9,696 nucleotides of DNA from Bacillota bacterium (GTDB lineage Bacteria > Bacillota > Desulfitobacteriia > Desulfitobacteriales > JAJXUE01): contig JAJYNB010000320.1 in the NCBI GenBank assembly GCA_021786555.1, positions 1-9,696 of the forward strand, in the 5' to 3' direction. The notes beneath the pieces were generated by a model that was given only the letters and a program-made list of their open reading frames with translations, was not told the origin of the DNA and did not search any database. This document shows, one piece after another, positions 1 to 6,391 of the stretch. The translations under genes were made by a program, and so were the position numbers. Every line of letters starts with the position of its first letter. Position 1 is the stretch's first letter.

Positions 1-487
1 CCTGATGACCACGGTGCACTCTGTGACCAACGACCAGCAGATTCTGGATCTGCCCCACAAGGACCTGCGCCGGGCCAGGGCAGCGGGAATGTCCATGATC
101 CCCACCACCACGGGGGCAGCCAAAGCCGTAGCCCTGGTCATGCCGGAGATGAAGGGCAGGCTGACCGGCTTTGCTGTAAGGGTGCCCACTCCCAACGTGT
201 CCCTGGTGGACCTGAATGCGGTGCTGGCCCGGGCCGCCAGCAAGGAAGAAATAAATTCTGCCCTGCGCCAGGCGTCTGAAACAGATTTGAAAGGAATTTT
301 GGCATTCAGTGAAGAACCATTAGTATCCAGGGATTACAACGGCAACAGCAATTCTTCCATTGTAGATGCGCTCTTAACCAGCGTAATCGGGGACAAACTT
401 GCCAAAGTAGTAGCCTGGTATGACAATGAGTGGGGATACAGCAGCAGGGTTTTGCAGCTGACCGCTTATGTCGCCGGGAGACTTTAA
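1..487 (+). CDS. gap: Glyceraldehyde-3-phosphate dehydrogenase, C-terminal half (5' end outside window)
   Basis: Catalyses the reversible oxidative phosphorylation of glyceraldehyde-3-phosphate to 1,3-bisphosphoglycerate in the cytoplasm. The open frame runs in from the window edge (first full codon CTG at 2-4), so roughly 161 C-terminal residues of a protein usually about 335 long are visible. They start at the TTVHS motif carrying the catalytic-pair histidine; the active-site cysteine lies upstream, outside the window. Also seen are TNDQ, LDLPHKDLRRARA, TTTGAAKAV, RVPTPNVS, SRDYNGN and WYDNEWGYSSRV, all family hallmarks. The Leu-Pro pair in LDLPHKDL is the signature of NAD+-dependent glycolytic enzymes; NADP+-using chloroplast enzymes have Ala-Ser there. 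One oddity is HSVT where HSYT is usual. The gene ends in tandem in-frame stops TAA TAG (485-490), and pgk follows 43 bases later, so co-transcription is likely. Confidence 0.97.
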   Translation, partial: LMTTVHSVTNDQQILDLPHKDLRRARAAGMSMIPTTTGAAKAVALVMPEMKGRLTGFAVRVPTPNVSLVDLNAVLARAASKEEINSALRQASETDLKGILAFSEEPLVSRDYNGNSNSSIVDALLTSVIGDKLAKVVAWYDNEWGYSSRVLQLTAYVAGRL

Positions 488-511
488 TAGAGGGTGATAC
501 CCTCTACTTTT
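488..511 (+). other. Perfect hairpin in the gap-pgk spacer
   Basis: TAGAGGGT (488-495) and ACCCTCTA (499-506) form a perfect 8-bp stem with a 3-base loop, followed by CTTTT. It begins at the second stop codon of gap and ends 11 bases before the pgk ribosome binding site. The T-run is too short for a strong terminator. A partial attenuator or an mRNA-stabilising or processing hairpin that sets gap and pgk levels differently is more plausible. The structure is read directly from the sequence; the role is inferred. Confidence 0.55.
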
Positions 512-517
512 GTGGGG

Positions 518-524
518 AAGGAGA
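518..524 (+). promoter_or_regulatory. Ribosome binding site that fixes the TTG start of pgk
   Basis: AAGGAGA at 518-524 lies 6 bases before a TTG codon at 531. An in-frame TTG further upstream at 510 would overlap the hairpin tail and add seven residues (ending in GRRII) not expected at a phosphoglycerate kinase N-terminus. The ribosome binding site therefore favours 531. Confidence 0.75.
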
Positions 525-530
525 ATCATT

Positions 531-1712
531 TTGGAAAAAAAGACAGTCAAGGATTTTGCCGTAGAGGGCAAGCGGGTTTTGGTCAGGGTGGATTTCAATG
601 TTCCCATGGACGAAAACAAGGGGATTACCGATGACACCCGTATCCGTGCCGCAATACCCACCATCCGTTACCTGATGGATCAAGGCGCCAAGGTTATCCT
701 GGCCTCCCATCTGGGCAGGCCCAAGGGGCAGGTCAACCCCAAATACAGCATGGCCCCTGTGGCTGAGCGGCTGAGCGGCCTGTTAGGAGCTCCTGTGGAG
801 ATGGCCGGGGACTGTGTGGGAGAAGAAGTTAAGAAAATGGCGGGCAAGCTGGAACCGGGCCAGGTCTTGCTTCTGGAAAACGTGCGCTTTTACGCAGAAG
901 AAGAGAAAAACGACCCCGGCTTTGCCGCCAAGCTGGCTGAGCTGGCCGACCTTTACATAAATGACGCCTTTGGTACTGCCCACCGGGCCCATGCCTCCAC
1001 CGAAGGAGTGGCCCGCCTCCTGCCCGCCGGGGCCGGTTTCCTGATGCAGAAAGAAATTGACATCATGGGTAAGGCACTGGCCAATCCCGAGCGTCCCTTT
1101 ACCGCCATCCTGGGCGGCGCCAAGGTCTCGGACAAAATCGGGGTGATTGAAAACCTCCTCAAGCAGGTGGACTGCCTGATTATCGGGGGAGGCATGGCCA
1201 ACACTTTTCTCAAAGCCCAGGGCTACGAGGTAGGCAAATCCCTGGTCGAAAACGATAAGCTGGATCTGGCCCGCAAGCTGGTGCAAGAGGCGGGCTGCAG
1301 GGTCAAGTTCCTTTTGCCCTCCGATGTGGTGGCGGCGGACCAGTTTTCTGTGGATGCCAAGCGAAAAGTTGTGGGGGTAGAGGAAATCCCGGCCGGTTGG
1401 CTGGCCCTGGACATCGGCCCAGCCACAGCCAAGCTGTTTGCCGAAGAGATTAGCTTCGCCCGCACCATTGTCTGGAACGGACCCATGGGCGTGTTTGAAA
1501 TGGAGCCTTTCGCTGCTGGAACGGAAGCGGTAGCCAAGGCTCTGGCCGGCTCCAAGGCGGTGACCATCGTGGGCGGCGGGGATTCGGTGGCCGCGGTGGA
1601 GAAGCTGGGTGTAGCTGAAAAGATAACCCATATTTCCACGGGCGGCGGGGCATCCCTGGAATTTTTGGAAGGCAAGGTACTGCCCGGTGTGGCGGCATTG
1701 CAGGACAAATAG
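531..1712 (+). CDS. pgk: Phosphoglycerate kinase
   Basis: Transfers the acyl phosphate of 1,3-bisphosphoglycerate to ADP, the first ATP-yielding step of lower glycolysis (cytoplasmic, monomeric family). Translation from TTG 531 gives 393 residues, the usual bacterial length. The N-domain has RVDFN (19-23, substrate-binding Asp21 and Asn23), DDTR with Arg37, SHLGRPKG (His60, Arg63), ENVRFY with Arg119 and GTAHRAHAST with Arg152. The hinge and C-domain have GGAKVSDK (Lys198, Lys202), WNGPMGVFE (Glu323, nucleotide ribose contact) and GGGDS with Asp351, then the closing STGGGASLEFLEGK motif. All substrate and nucleotide residues I can check are present. The stop codon TAG is followed at once by the tpiA ribosome binding site, so pgk and tpiA are almost certainly co-translated from one mRNA. 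Confidence 0.98.
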   Translation: MEKKTVKDFAVEGKRVLVRVDFNVPMDENKGITDDTRIRAAIPTIRYLMDQGAKVILASHLGRPKGQVNPKYSMAPVAERLSGLLGAPVEMAGDCVGEEVKKMAGKLEPGQVLLLENVRFYAEEEKNDPGFAAKLAELADLYINDAFGTAHRAHASTEGVARLLPAGAGFLMQKEIDIMGKALANPERPFTAILGGAKVSDKIGVIENLLKQVDCLIIGGGMANTFLKAQGYEVGKSLVENDKLDLARKLVQEAGCRVKFLLPSDVVAADQFSVDAKRKVVGVEEIPAGWLALDIGPATAKLFAEEISFARTIVWNGPMGVFEMEPFAAGTEAVAKALAGSKAVTIVGGGDSVAAVEKLGVAEKITHISTGGGASLEFLEGKVLPGVAALQDK

Positions 1713-1724
1713 AGGAGGAAGAAA

Positions 1725-2480
1725 ATGCGGCAGCCAATCATAGCTGGAAACTGGAAAATGTATAAGACGGCCGCCGAGGCAGTGGAATTTGTCAGAGACC
1801 TTAAGCCTTTGGTCGCCGGGGCCAGGCACTGCGAAATAGTGATTTGCCCCCCCTATACTTCTTTGGAGGTTTTGGCGCCCGCCCTGGCCGGTACAGGAAT
1901 CTCTTTGGGGGCCCAGAATATGTTCTGGGAGGCTGAAGGAGCCTATACCGGGGAAATATCGCCCGGGATGCTTTCGGCTGCAGGCTGCAGATATGTTATT
2001 TTAGGCCATTCGGAGCGGCGGGAATATTTTGGCGAAAGCGATGAGATTATAAACCGTAAAATTAAAGCCGCCCTGATCAACGGCCTGATCCCGATCTTCT
2101 GCGTTGGGGAAAAGCTGGCACAGCGGGAGGAGGGCGTCACTACCCAGGTGGTGAGAAAGCAGGTCACGGGCGGACTGGCGGGCATTGCCGCCGCCGATGC
2201 AGCAAGGATGGTCATCGCCTATGAACCGGTCTGGGCCATTGGCACAGGCAAGACCTCCTCGAGCCAGGACGCGGAGGAAGTGATCTCTTTCATCCGGGGT
2301 GTGGTGGAGGAACTTTACGGGCCCGGGAGTGCCGCGGATGTGCGCCTCCAGTACGGCGGCAGCGTCAAGCCGGGCAACGCCCGGGAACTGATGGGCATGT
2401 CCAACATCGACGGTGCCCTGGTAGGCGGGGCCAGTCTGGACCCGGTGTCTTTTGCGCAGATTGTAAATTACCCGGCATAA
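1725..2480 (+). CDS. tpiA: Triose-phosphate isomerase
   Basis: Interconverts dihydroxyacetone phosphate and glyceraldehyde-3-phosphate; a TIM-barrel cytoplasmic enzyme, normally a homodimer. It has 251 residues, the normal length. Catalytic residues are all visible: Asn9 and Lys11 in AGNWKMYKT, the electrophile His95 in GHSERREYFGE, and the base Glu167 in YEPVWAIGTGK, which also supplies the phosphate-gripping loop 6. YGGSVKPGN and DGALVGGASLD form the C-terminal phosphate-binding loops. The ATG at 1725 has a strong GAGGAGGA site (1712-1719) that starts on the last base of the pgk stop codon. The gene ends with tandem TAA TAG stops (2478-2483), and a heptad repeat array starts on the next base, separating tpiA from gpmI. 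Confidence 0.98.
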   Translation: MRQPIIAGNWKMYKTAAEAVEFVRDLKPLVAGARHCEIVICPPYTSLEVLAPALAGTGISLGAQNMFWEAEGAYTGEISPGMLSAAGCRYVILGHSERREYFGESDEIINRKIKAALINGLIPIFCVGEKLAQREEGVTTQVVRKQVTGGLAGIAAADAARMVIAYEPVWAIGTGKTSSSQDAEEVISFIRGVVEELYGPGSAADVRLQYGGSVKPGNARELMGMSNIDGALVGGASLDPVSFAQIVNYPA

Positions 2481-2483
2481 TAG

Positions 2484-2602
<119 letters not shown>

Positions 2603-2743
2603 AGTGCATGCCTGCTTCCGGGCCTGAAGGCCTTTGTAAGGTATTTTATCCACTGATGGAACCGGTATGGGGGTCTGCCAAAGACTAAGCATCACGCCAA
2701 GGCCAAACAAACTGTTTCAGTTGACGTTTAAGGAGGCATACTC
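2603..2743 (+). other. Leader between the heptad array and gpmI
   Basis: This 141-base stretch has no plausible gene. It holds a small GGCC-TGAA-GGCC hairpin near 2621-2632 and a short AACTG-TTT-CAGTT hairpin (2710-2722) just upstream of the gpmI ribosome binding site AAGGAGG (2730-2736). I see no convincing promoter or terminator, so gpmI may still be read from the upstream operon. A weak promoter here cannot be excluded. Confidence 0.45.
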
Positions 2744-4288
2744 ATGTCCTCAGCAAAACCTGTTGTAATGCTTGCAATCTTGGATGGTTGGGGATACAAC
2801 GAGAAAAAAGAGGGCAATGCCCTGGCCCAGGCCAAACTGCCCAACTACAGCAATCTCAGGGCCAACTACCCAAATACCCTGCTCCAGGCTTCCGGTGAAG
2901 CCGTAGGGCTCCCCAAAGGCCAGATGGGTAATTCCGAGGTGGGACACCTGAACATCGGAGCGGGCAGAGTGGTTTACCAGGAGCTGACCAGAATTTTTAA
3001 AGCCATTGCGGATGGGGATTTTTTCAAGAATCCAGAGCTTATTGATGCTGTGGACAAGGCCAAAGCGGACGGCAAAGCCCTGCACCTGATGGGCCTGTTA
3101 TCGGATGGCGGTGTGCACAGCCATATTGAGCACCTTTTCGCCCTTCTGGAACTGGCAAAACAGCGGGGCCTGGAAAAGGTCTTTATCCACTGCTTTCTCG
3201 ACGGGCGGGACGTCCTGCCGGACCACGCCAAGACCTACATCGCAGCTCTGGAAGGTAAGTGCCGGGAACTGGGTGTGGGCAAAATCGCCAGCATTTCCGG
3301 CCGGTATTACGCCATGGACCGGGACAATAGGTGGGAGAGGGTTAAACTGGCCTGGGATGCCCTGGTTCTGGGCCAGGGGGAAATGGCCGCCACAGCCGCT
3401 GCCGCGGTGGAGCAGTCCTATAACCTGAAGGTGACCGATGAATTTGTCAAACCTACGGTGCTTCTGGACGGGCCCGTGCCCACGGCGCTGGTCGGGGACG
3501 GGGACAGCGTAATCTTTTTCAATTTCCGCGCAGACCGGGCCAGGCAGATAACCCGTGCTTTTACCGACCAGGATTTCAGCGGTTTTGAACGGGAAAAACA
3601 TCCCGCCGTGAATTACGTCTGCCTGACCGAGTATGATGTTACCATCTCTGCCCCAGTGGCGTTTCCACCCCAGAATCTGAAGAATACCCTCGGTGAGGTT
3701 TTGGCTGCCAGAGGACTGAGACAATTGAGAATTGCGGAGACGGAAAAATACGCGCACGTAACCTTCTTTTTCAACGGCGGGGTGGAGGAACCAAACCCGG
3801 GTGAAGACAGGATTTTGATTCCCTCTCCCAAGGTGGCCACTTATAATCTGCAGCCCGAGATGAGTGCCGACGAGGTAACCCGCGCGGTGGTAGACAAAAT
3901 CCATGAAGGCATTTATGATGTTATCGTATTGAACTTCGCCAACCCGGACATGGTAGGCCATACAGGGGTCTTGGACGCCACGGTGAAAGCCGTTGAAACA
4001 GTGGATGGCTGCTTGGGCCAGATTGTCCCGGCGGTGCTGGAGAAAGGGGGAGCCCTGCTCCTCACTGCAGACCACGGTAACGCCGAGGAGAAGATTGACC
4101 CGGAGACAGGGGCAACTCTCACCGCCCACACCACGAACATGGTTCCTTTCATCCTGGCAGCAGACGCGTACAAAGGAAAAAGCCTGCGTTCGGGCTGCTC
4201 ACTGCGGGATATCGCCCCAACCATACTGGACATCCTTGGAGGGGGACAGCCGCCCGAGATGACTGGAGTAAGTCTGCTGAAAGTTTGA
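2744..4288 (+). CDS. gpmI: 2,3-bisphosphoglycerate-independent phosphoglycerate mutase
   Basis: Interconverts 3- and 2-phosphoglycerate through a phosphoserine intermediate, using two divalent metals (Mn2+ in the Bacillus enzyme). It is a cytoplasmic monomer of the alkaline-phosphatase superfamily; 514 residues is the expected length. Metal and catalytic residues are visible: Asp14 (LDGWG), nucleophile Ser64 (GNSEVGHLNIGAGR), His125 (DGGVHSH), Asp402 and His406 (NPDMVGHTG), Asp443 and His444 (ADHGN) and His462 (TAHTTN). FLDGRDVLP and SGRYYAMDRDNRWER form the substrate-binding insert. The ATG at 2744 has an AAGGAGG site seven bases upstream. It sits in the position of pgm in the Bacillus subtilis gapA operon, but is separated from tpiA by 263 bases and from eno by 282 bases, both filled largely with repeats. 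Confidence 0.98.
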   Translation: MSSAKPVVMLAILDGWGYNEKKEGNALAQAKLPNYSNLRANYPNTLLQASGEAVGLPKGQMGNSEVGHLNIGAGRVVYQELTRIFKAIADGDFFKNPELIDAVDKAKADGKALHLMGLLSDGGVHSHIEHLFALLELAKQRGLEKVFIHCFLDGRDVLPDHAKTYIAALEGKCRELGVGKIASISGRYYAMDRDNRWERVKLAWDALVLGQGEMAATAAAAVEQSYNLKVTDEFVKPTVLLDGPVPTALVGDGDSVIFFNFRADRARQITRAFTDQDFSGFEREKHPAVNYVCLTEYDVTISAPVAFPPQNLKNTLGEVLAARGLRQLRIAETEKYAHVTFFFNGGVEEPNPGEDRILIPSPKVATYNLQPEMSADEVTRAVVDKIHEGIYDVIVLNFANPDMVGHTGVLDATVKAVETVDGCLGQIVPAVLEKGGALLLTADHGNAEEKIDPETGATLTAHTTNMVPFILAADAYKGKSLRSGCSLRDIAPTILDILGGGQPPEMTGVSLLKV

Positions 4289-4306
4289 GGTGTGCTTAAC
4301 CAGAGA

Positions 4307-4512
4307 AATTCAGGAGTCAGAAGTCAAGTGATAGAAGAATTCAGAATTCAGGAGTCAGTAGTCAGAATACTTCAAGCCGGAAAACCCGGTCTTTCATTCT
4401 GACTAGTGAATTCCCTAGGAGTCAATCAGGAACCGTCCCAGATGACTCATTCCCGGATGCTCTAGCTGAATCCATTCTGACTCCTGACTCCTGACTCCGG
4501 ACCCAGAATTCT
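4307..4512. repeat. Nested inverted/direct repeat element with GTCAG heptads
   Basis: The gpmI-eno gap is built from related pieces. A 20-base block starting AATTCAGGAGTCAG occurs directly repeated at 4307-4326 and 4345-4364 (19 of 20 identical). The segment 4351-4368 is inverted at 4474-4491 (17 of 18). A separate perfect 10-bp inverted pair is TAGTCAGAAT (4359-4368) with ATTCTGACTA (4396-4405); its loop holds a CCGG-AAAAC-CCGG mini-hairpin. The right arm has three perfect tandem CTGACTC units (4477-4497), and GAATTC occurs in several arms. The transcript could fold in competing ways. It resembles a non-coding mobile-type (MITE-like) repeat; no transposase gene is present. GGAACCGTCCC at 4429-4439 recalls, from memory only, a motif common in clostridial intergenic repeats. 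Confidence 0.8.
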
Positions 4513-4552
4513 AACCTGTAAGCTATTACTATTCCCGTACTGGGGCTAAAAT

Positions 4553-4560
4553 AAGGAGGT
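4553..4560 (+). promoter_or_regulatory. Ribosome binding site supporting the GTG start of eno
   Basis: AAGGAGGT at 4553-4560 is a near-perfect anti-16S match and lies 10 bases before GTG 4571. No in-frame ATG occurs near by, and the protein from this GTG begins MSTISDIVAREILDSRGNPT, the normal enolase N-terminus. That settles the start. Confidence 0.85.
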
Positions 4561-4570
4561 TTTTGTTGCT

Positions 4571-5860
4571 GTGAGTACTATTTCCGACATCGTGGCCAGG
4601 GAGATCCTCGATTCCAGGGGAAACCCGACCGTAGAAGTGGATGTTTACCTGGAGGACGGCACCATGGGTCGCGCCGCCGTTCCCTCCGGCGCTTCCACCG
4701 GTGCCTATGAAGCGGTGGAACTAAGGGACGGCATAAAGGAGCGCTACCTGGGCAAAGGGGTACTGCAGGCGGTGGATAACGTCAATACCGTCATCGCCCC
4801 TGAATTGATTGGGTACAGCGCCCTGGACCAGGCTATGTTAGACCAAATCATGCTGGATTTGGACGGCACCCCCAACAAGGGCAAGCTTGGCGCCAACGCC
4901 ATCCTGGGGGTGTCTTTGGCGGTGGCCAAAGCTGCGGCAGACTCGCTGGGACTATCTCTTTACCAGTACATAGGAGGGGTCAACGCCAAAACCCTGCCCG
5001 TACCGATGATGAATATCCTTAACGGCGGCAAGCACGCCGACAATAACGTAGACATCCAGGAATTCATGGTAATGCCCGCCGGAGCATCATCTTTCGCCGA
5101 AGCCCTGCGCATGGGGGCGGAGATTTTCCACAACCTGAAAGCGGTACTGAAATCAAAAGGGTATAACACATCTGTTGGAGACGAAGGCGGCTTTGCCCCC
5201 AACCTTAAATCCAACGAAGAAGCAATCCAGGTAATCCTGGCTGCCATCGCCAACGCCGGCTATAAACCGGGAGAAGATGTGTTCATTGCCCTGGACACTG
5301 CCGCCACGGAACTGTGGCAGGACGGCAACTATGTCCTGGCTGGGGAAGGCAAGAAGATGACTTCTGACCAGATGATAGATTTCTATGAATCCCTGGTCAA
5401 CAAGTACCCTATCATCTCCATCGAAGACGGTCTGTCGGAAGACGACTGGGACGGCTGGAAGAAGCTGACCGAGAGGCTTGGTTCCAGGGTCCAACTCGTG
5501 GGCGACGACCTGTTTGTTACTAATACCGAAAAACTGGCCCAGGGTATCTCCACGGGTACCGCCAATTCAATCTTGATCAAGGTCAACCAGATCGGCACCC
5601 TGACCGAAACACTGGATGCCATAGAGATGGCAAAGCGGGCAGGTTATACCGCAGTGGTGTCCCACCGTTCCGGCGAGACCGAGGACTCCACTATAGCCGA
5701 CATTGCCGTAGCCGCTAATGCTGGGCAGATTAAGACAGGCGCTCCGTCCCGAACCGACCGGGTAGCAAAATACAATCAACTGCTGCGCATCGAAGAGGAA
5801 CTGGACGAATCGGCGAAGTATCCTGGTATCAAAACTTTTTACAACATCAGAAAAGGCTAA
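4571..5860 (+). CDS. eno: Enolase (phosphopyruvate hydratase)
   Basis: Dehydrates 2-phosphoglycerate to phosphoenolpyruvate with Mg2+; cytoplasmic, and also a degradosome partner in many bacteria. The 429 residues from GTG 4571 match the family. The N-terminal domain carries the flexible SGASTG loop (39-44). The barrel domain has GDEGGFAPN with general acid/base Glu205, Mg2+ ligands Asp242 (ALDTAA), Glu285 (SIEDGLSEDDW) and Asp312 (GDDLF), the catalytic base Lys337 (ILIKVNQIGTLTET), SHRSGETED (His365-Arg366-Ser367), and the C-terminal KTGAPSRTDRVAKYNQLLRIEEEL. All catalytic residues I can locate are intact. It is the last gene of the glycolytic block; a strong terminator hairpin begins 24 bases after its stop. 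The upstream repeat element means eno may be transcribed partly separately from gpmI, but I found no convincing promoter. Confidence 0.98.
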   Translation: MSTISDIVAREILDSRGNPTVEVDVYLEDGTMGRAAVPSGASTGAYEAVELRDGIKERYLGKGVLQAVDNVNTVIAPELIGYSALDQAMLDQIMLDLDGTPNKGKLGANAILGVSLAVAKAAADSLGLSLYQYIGGVNAKTLPVPMMNILNGGKHADNNVDIQEFMVMPAGASSFAEALRMGAEIFHNLKAVLKSKGYNTSVGDEGGFAPNLKSNEEAIQVILAAIANAGYKPGEDVFIALDTAATELWQDGNYVLAGEGKKMTSDQMIDFYESLVNKYPIISIEDGLSEDDWDGWKKLTERLGSRVQLVGDDLFVTNTEKLAQGISTGTANSILIKVNQIGTLTETLDAIEMAKRAGYTAVVSHRSGETEDSTIADIAVAANAGQIKTGAPSRTDRVAKYNQLLRIEEELDESAKYPGIKTFYNIRKG

Positions 5861-5883
5861 TACCTTATCTTTTGGTAAATAAT

Positions 5884-5938
5884 AGGATTACTGGAAGGGG
5901 TGTGGTGATAAACATCCCTTCATAATCCTTGATTTTTT
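5884..5938 (+). terminator. Rho-independent terminator after eno
   Basis: A two-part stem is followed by a T-tract. AGGATTA (5884-5890) pairs with TAATCCT (5923-5929), and inside it GAAGGGGTG (5894-5902) pairs with CATCCCTTC (5913-5921), including one G-U pair. Six T residues follow at 5933-5938. The position right after eno and before a promoter-like sequence marks the end of the glycolytic transcript. Confidence 0.82.
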
Positions 5939-5957
5939 CGCGTTACTTTGCTAAAAT
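5930..5957 (+). promoter_or_regulatory. Candidate sigma-A-type promoter for secG
   Basis: TTGATT (5930-5935) and TAAAAT (5952-5957) are spaced by 16 bases and resemble -35 and -10 boxes. The -35 overlaps the terminator T-tract, giving a compact terminator-promoter junction. The predicted transcript would start about 30 bases before the secG ATG. The matches are good but imperfect, and no experiment supports them. Confidence 0.45.
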
Positions 5958-5997
5958 ATTTCCATTGGTAAAGCACTTAGCCAAGGGGGTGAATTGC

Positions 5998-6225
5998 ATG
6001 ACAATTCTGTTAGTTATCCTGCTGGTTGTCAGTTCCCTGGGCGTAATCGCGTCTGTTCTGCTGCAGTCCGGCCACAGCGCTGGTTTGTCCGGAGCCATTA
6101 CCGGTGCCGGTGAATCCATTTTCGGCAAAAAGAAAGGCCTTGATGAACTTTTGACCAAAGTCTCTACAGTATTCGCTGTTTTGTTCCTGCTGAGCAACCT
6201 TGCTATGGCTTTACTTTATAAGTAA
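5998..6225 (+). CDS. secG: Preprotein translocase subunit SecG
   Basis: A small accessory subunit of the SecYEG export channel in the cytoplasmic membrane, which assists SecA-driven translocation. The protein from ATG 5998 has 75 residues, typical for Gram-positive SecG. It has two hydrophobic membrane segments (about 2-22 and 52-73) joined by a polar loop with LLQSGHSAGLSGAI and ESIFGKKKGLDELLTKVS, the family signature. The start is chosen because AAGGGGGTG (5983-5991) lies at good spacing. A longer in-frame version from about 5929 would add an unsupported N-terminus and start inside the eno terminator. It follows eno, as in many Firmicutes. In Bacillus secG is directly followed by the carboxylesterase gene, whereas here hppA lies between them. 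Confidence 0.95.
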   Translation: MTILLVILLVVSSLGVIASVLLQSGHSAGLSGAITGAGESIFGKKKGLDELLTKVSTVFAVLFLLSNLAMALLYK

Positions 6226-6292
6226 AGGTTACATTTTTCTCCGGTCGACGGTCTGGATCCCGGTACTTCTTTATAAGAAGATATTTAGCCAG

Positions 6293-6332
6293 AAAAAACG
6301 GGAATAGTTCGCACTAGTCCAGTATTTTTTTT
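6293..6332 (+). terminator. Probable terminator between secG and hppA
   Basis: The stem GGAATAGT (6301-6308) / ACTAGTCC (6313-6320), with one A-G mismatch and a TCGC loop, is flanked by six A residues (6293-6298) and followed after four bases by eight T residues (6325-6332). The A-tract/stem/T-tract arrangement fits an intrinsic terminator of moderate strength. Upstream, a perfect CTTCTT-TAT-AAGAAG hairpin (6266-6280) lies in the same 166-base gap. If the terminator works, hppA needs its own promoter, and I could not find a convincing one. Confidence 0.55.
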
Positions 6333-6372
6333 GTCCGGACCGGGACGATGGAGAATTGATTATATAACCTTT

Positions 6373-6378
6373 AAGGAG
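6373..6378 (+). promoter_or_regulatory. Ribosome binding site of hppA
   Basis: AAGGAG (6373-6378) is the only good site before hppA. It lies one base from an in-frame GTG (6380), which is too close, and 13 bases from ATG 6392, which is rather long. The ATG is preferred because the hydrophobic N-terminus starts there, but the start is less certain than for the neighbouring genes. Confidence 0.55.
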
Positions 6379-6391
6379 CGTGGTAAAAGAA

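Noticed and set aside
783..1829. Long minus-strand open frame (348 codons) opposite pgk
   Set aside because: It is antisense to a well-conserved gene, low in plausible domain content, rich in His and Gly from codon-shadow effects, and spans the pgk-tpiA junction.
3098..4129. Minus-strand open frame (343 codons) opposite gpmI
   Set aside because: It is a shadow of the gpmI coding frame with no recognisable motif or start signal.
4377..4395. CCGG-AAAAC-CCGG hairpin as a gpmI terminator
   Set aside because: The stem is only 4 bp and is followed by a mixed TCTTTC rather than a T-tract; it is better seen as part of the nested repeat.
6331..6368. Possible hppA promoter using TTGTCC and TATATA/TATAAC
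   Set aside because: The spacing is wrong (about 24 bases) and the -10 would put the transcription start on the ribosome binding site.
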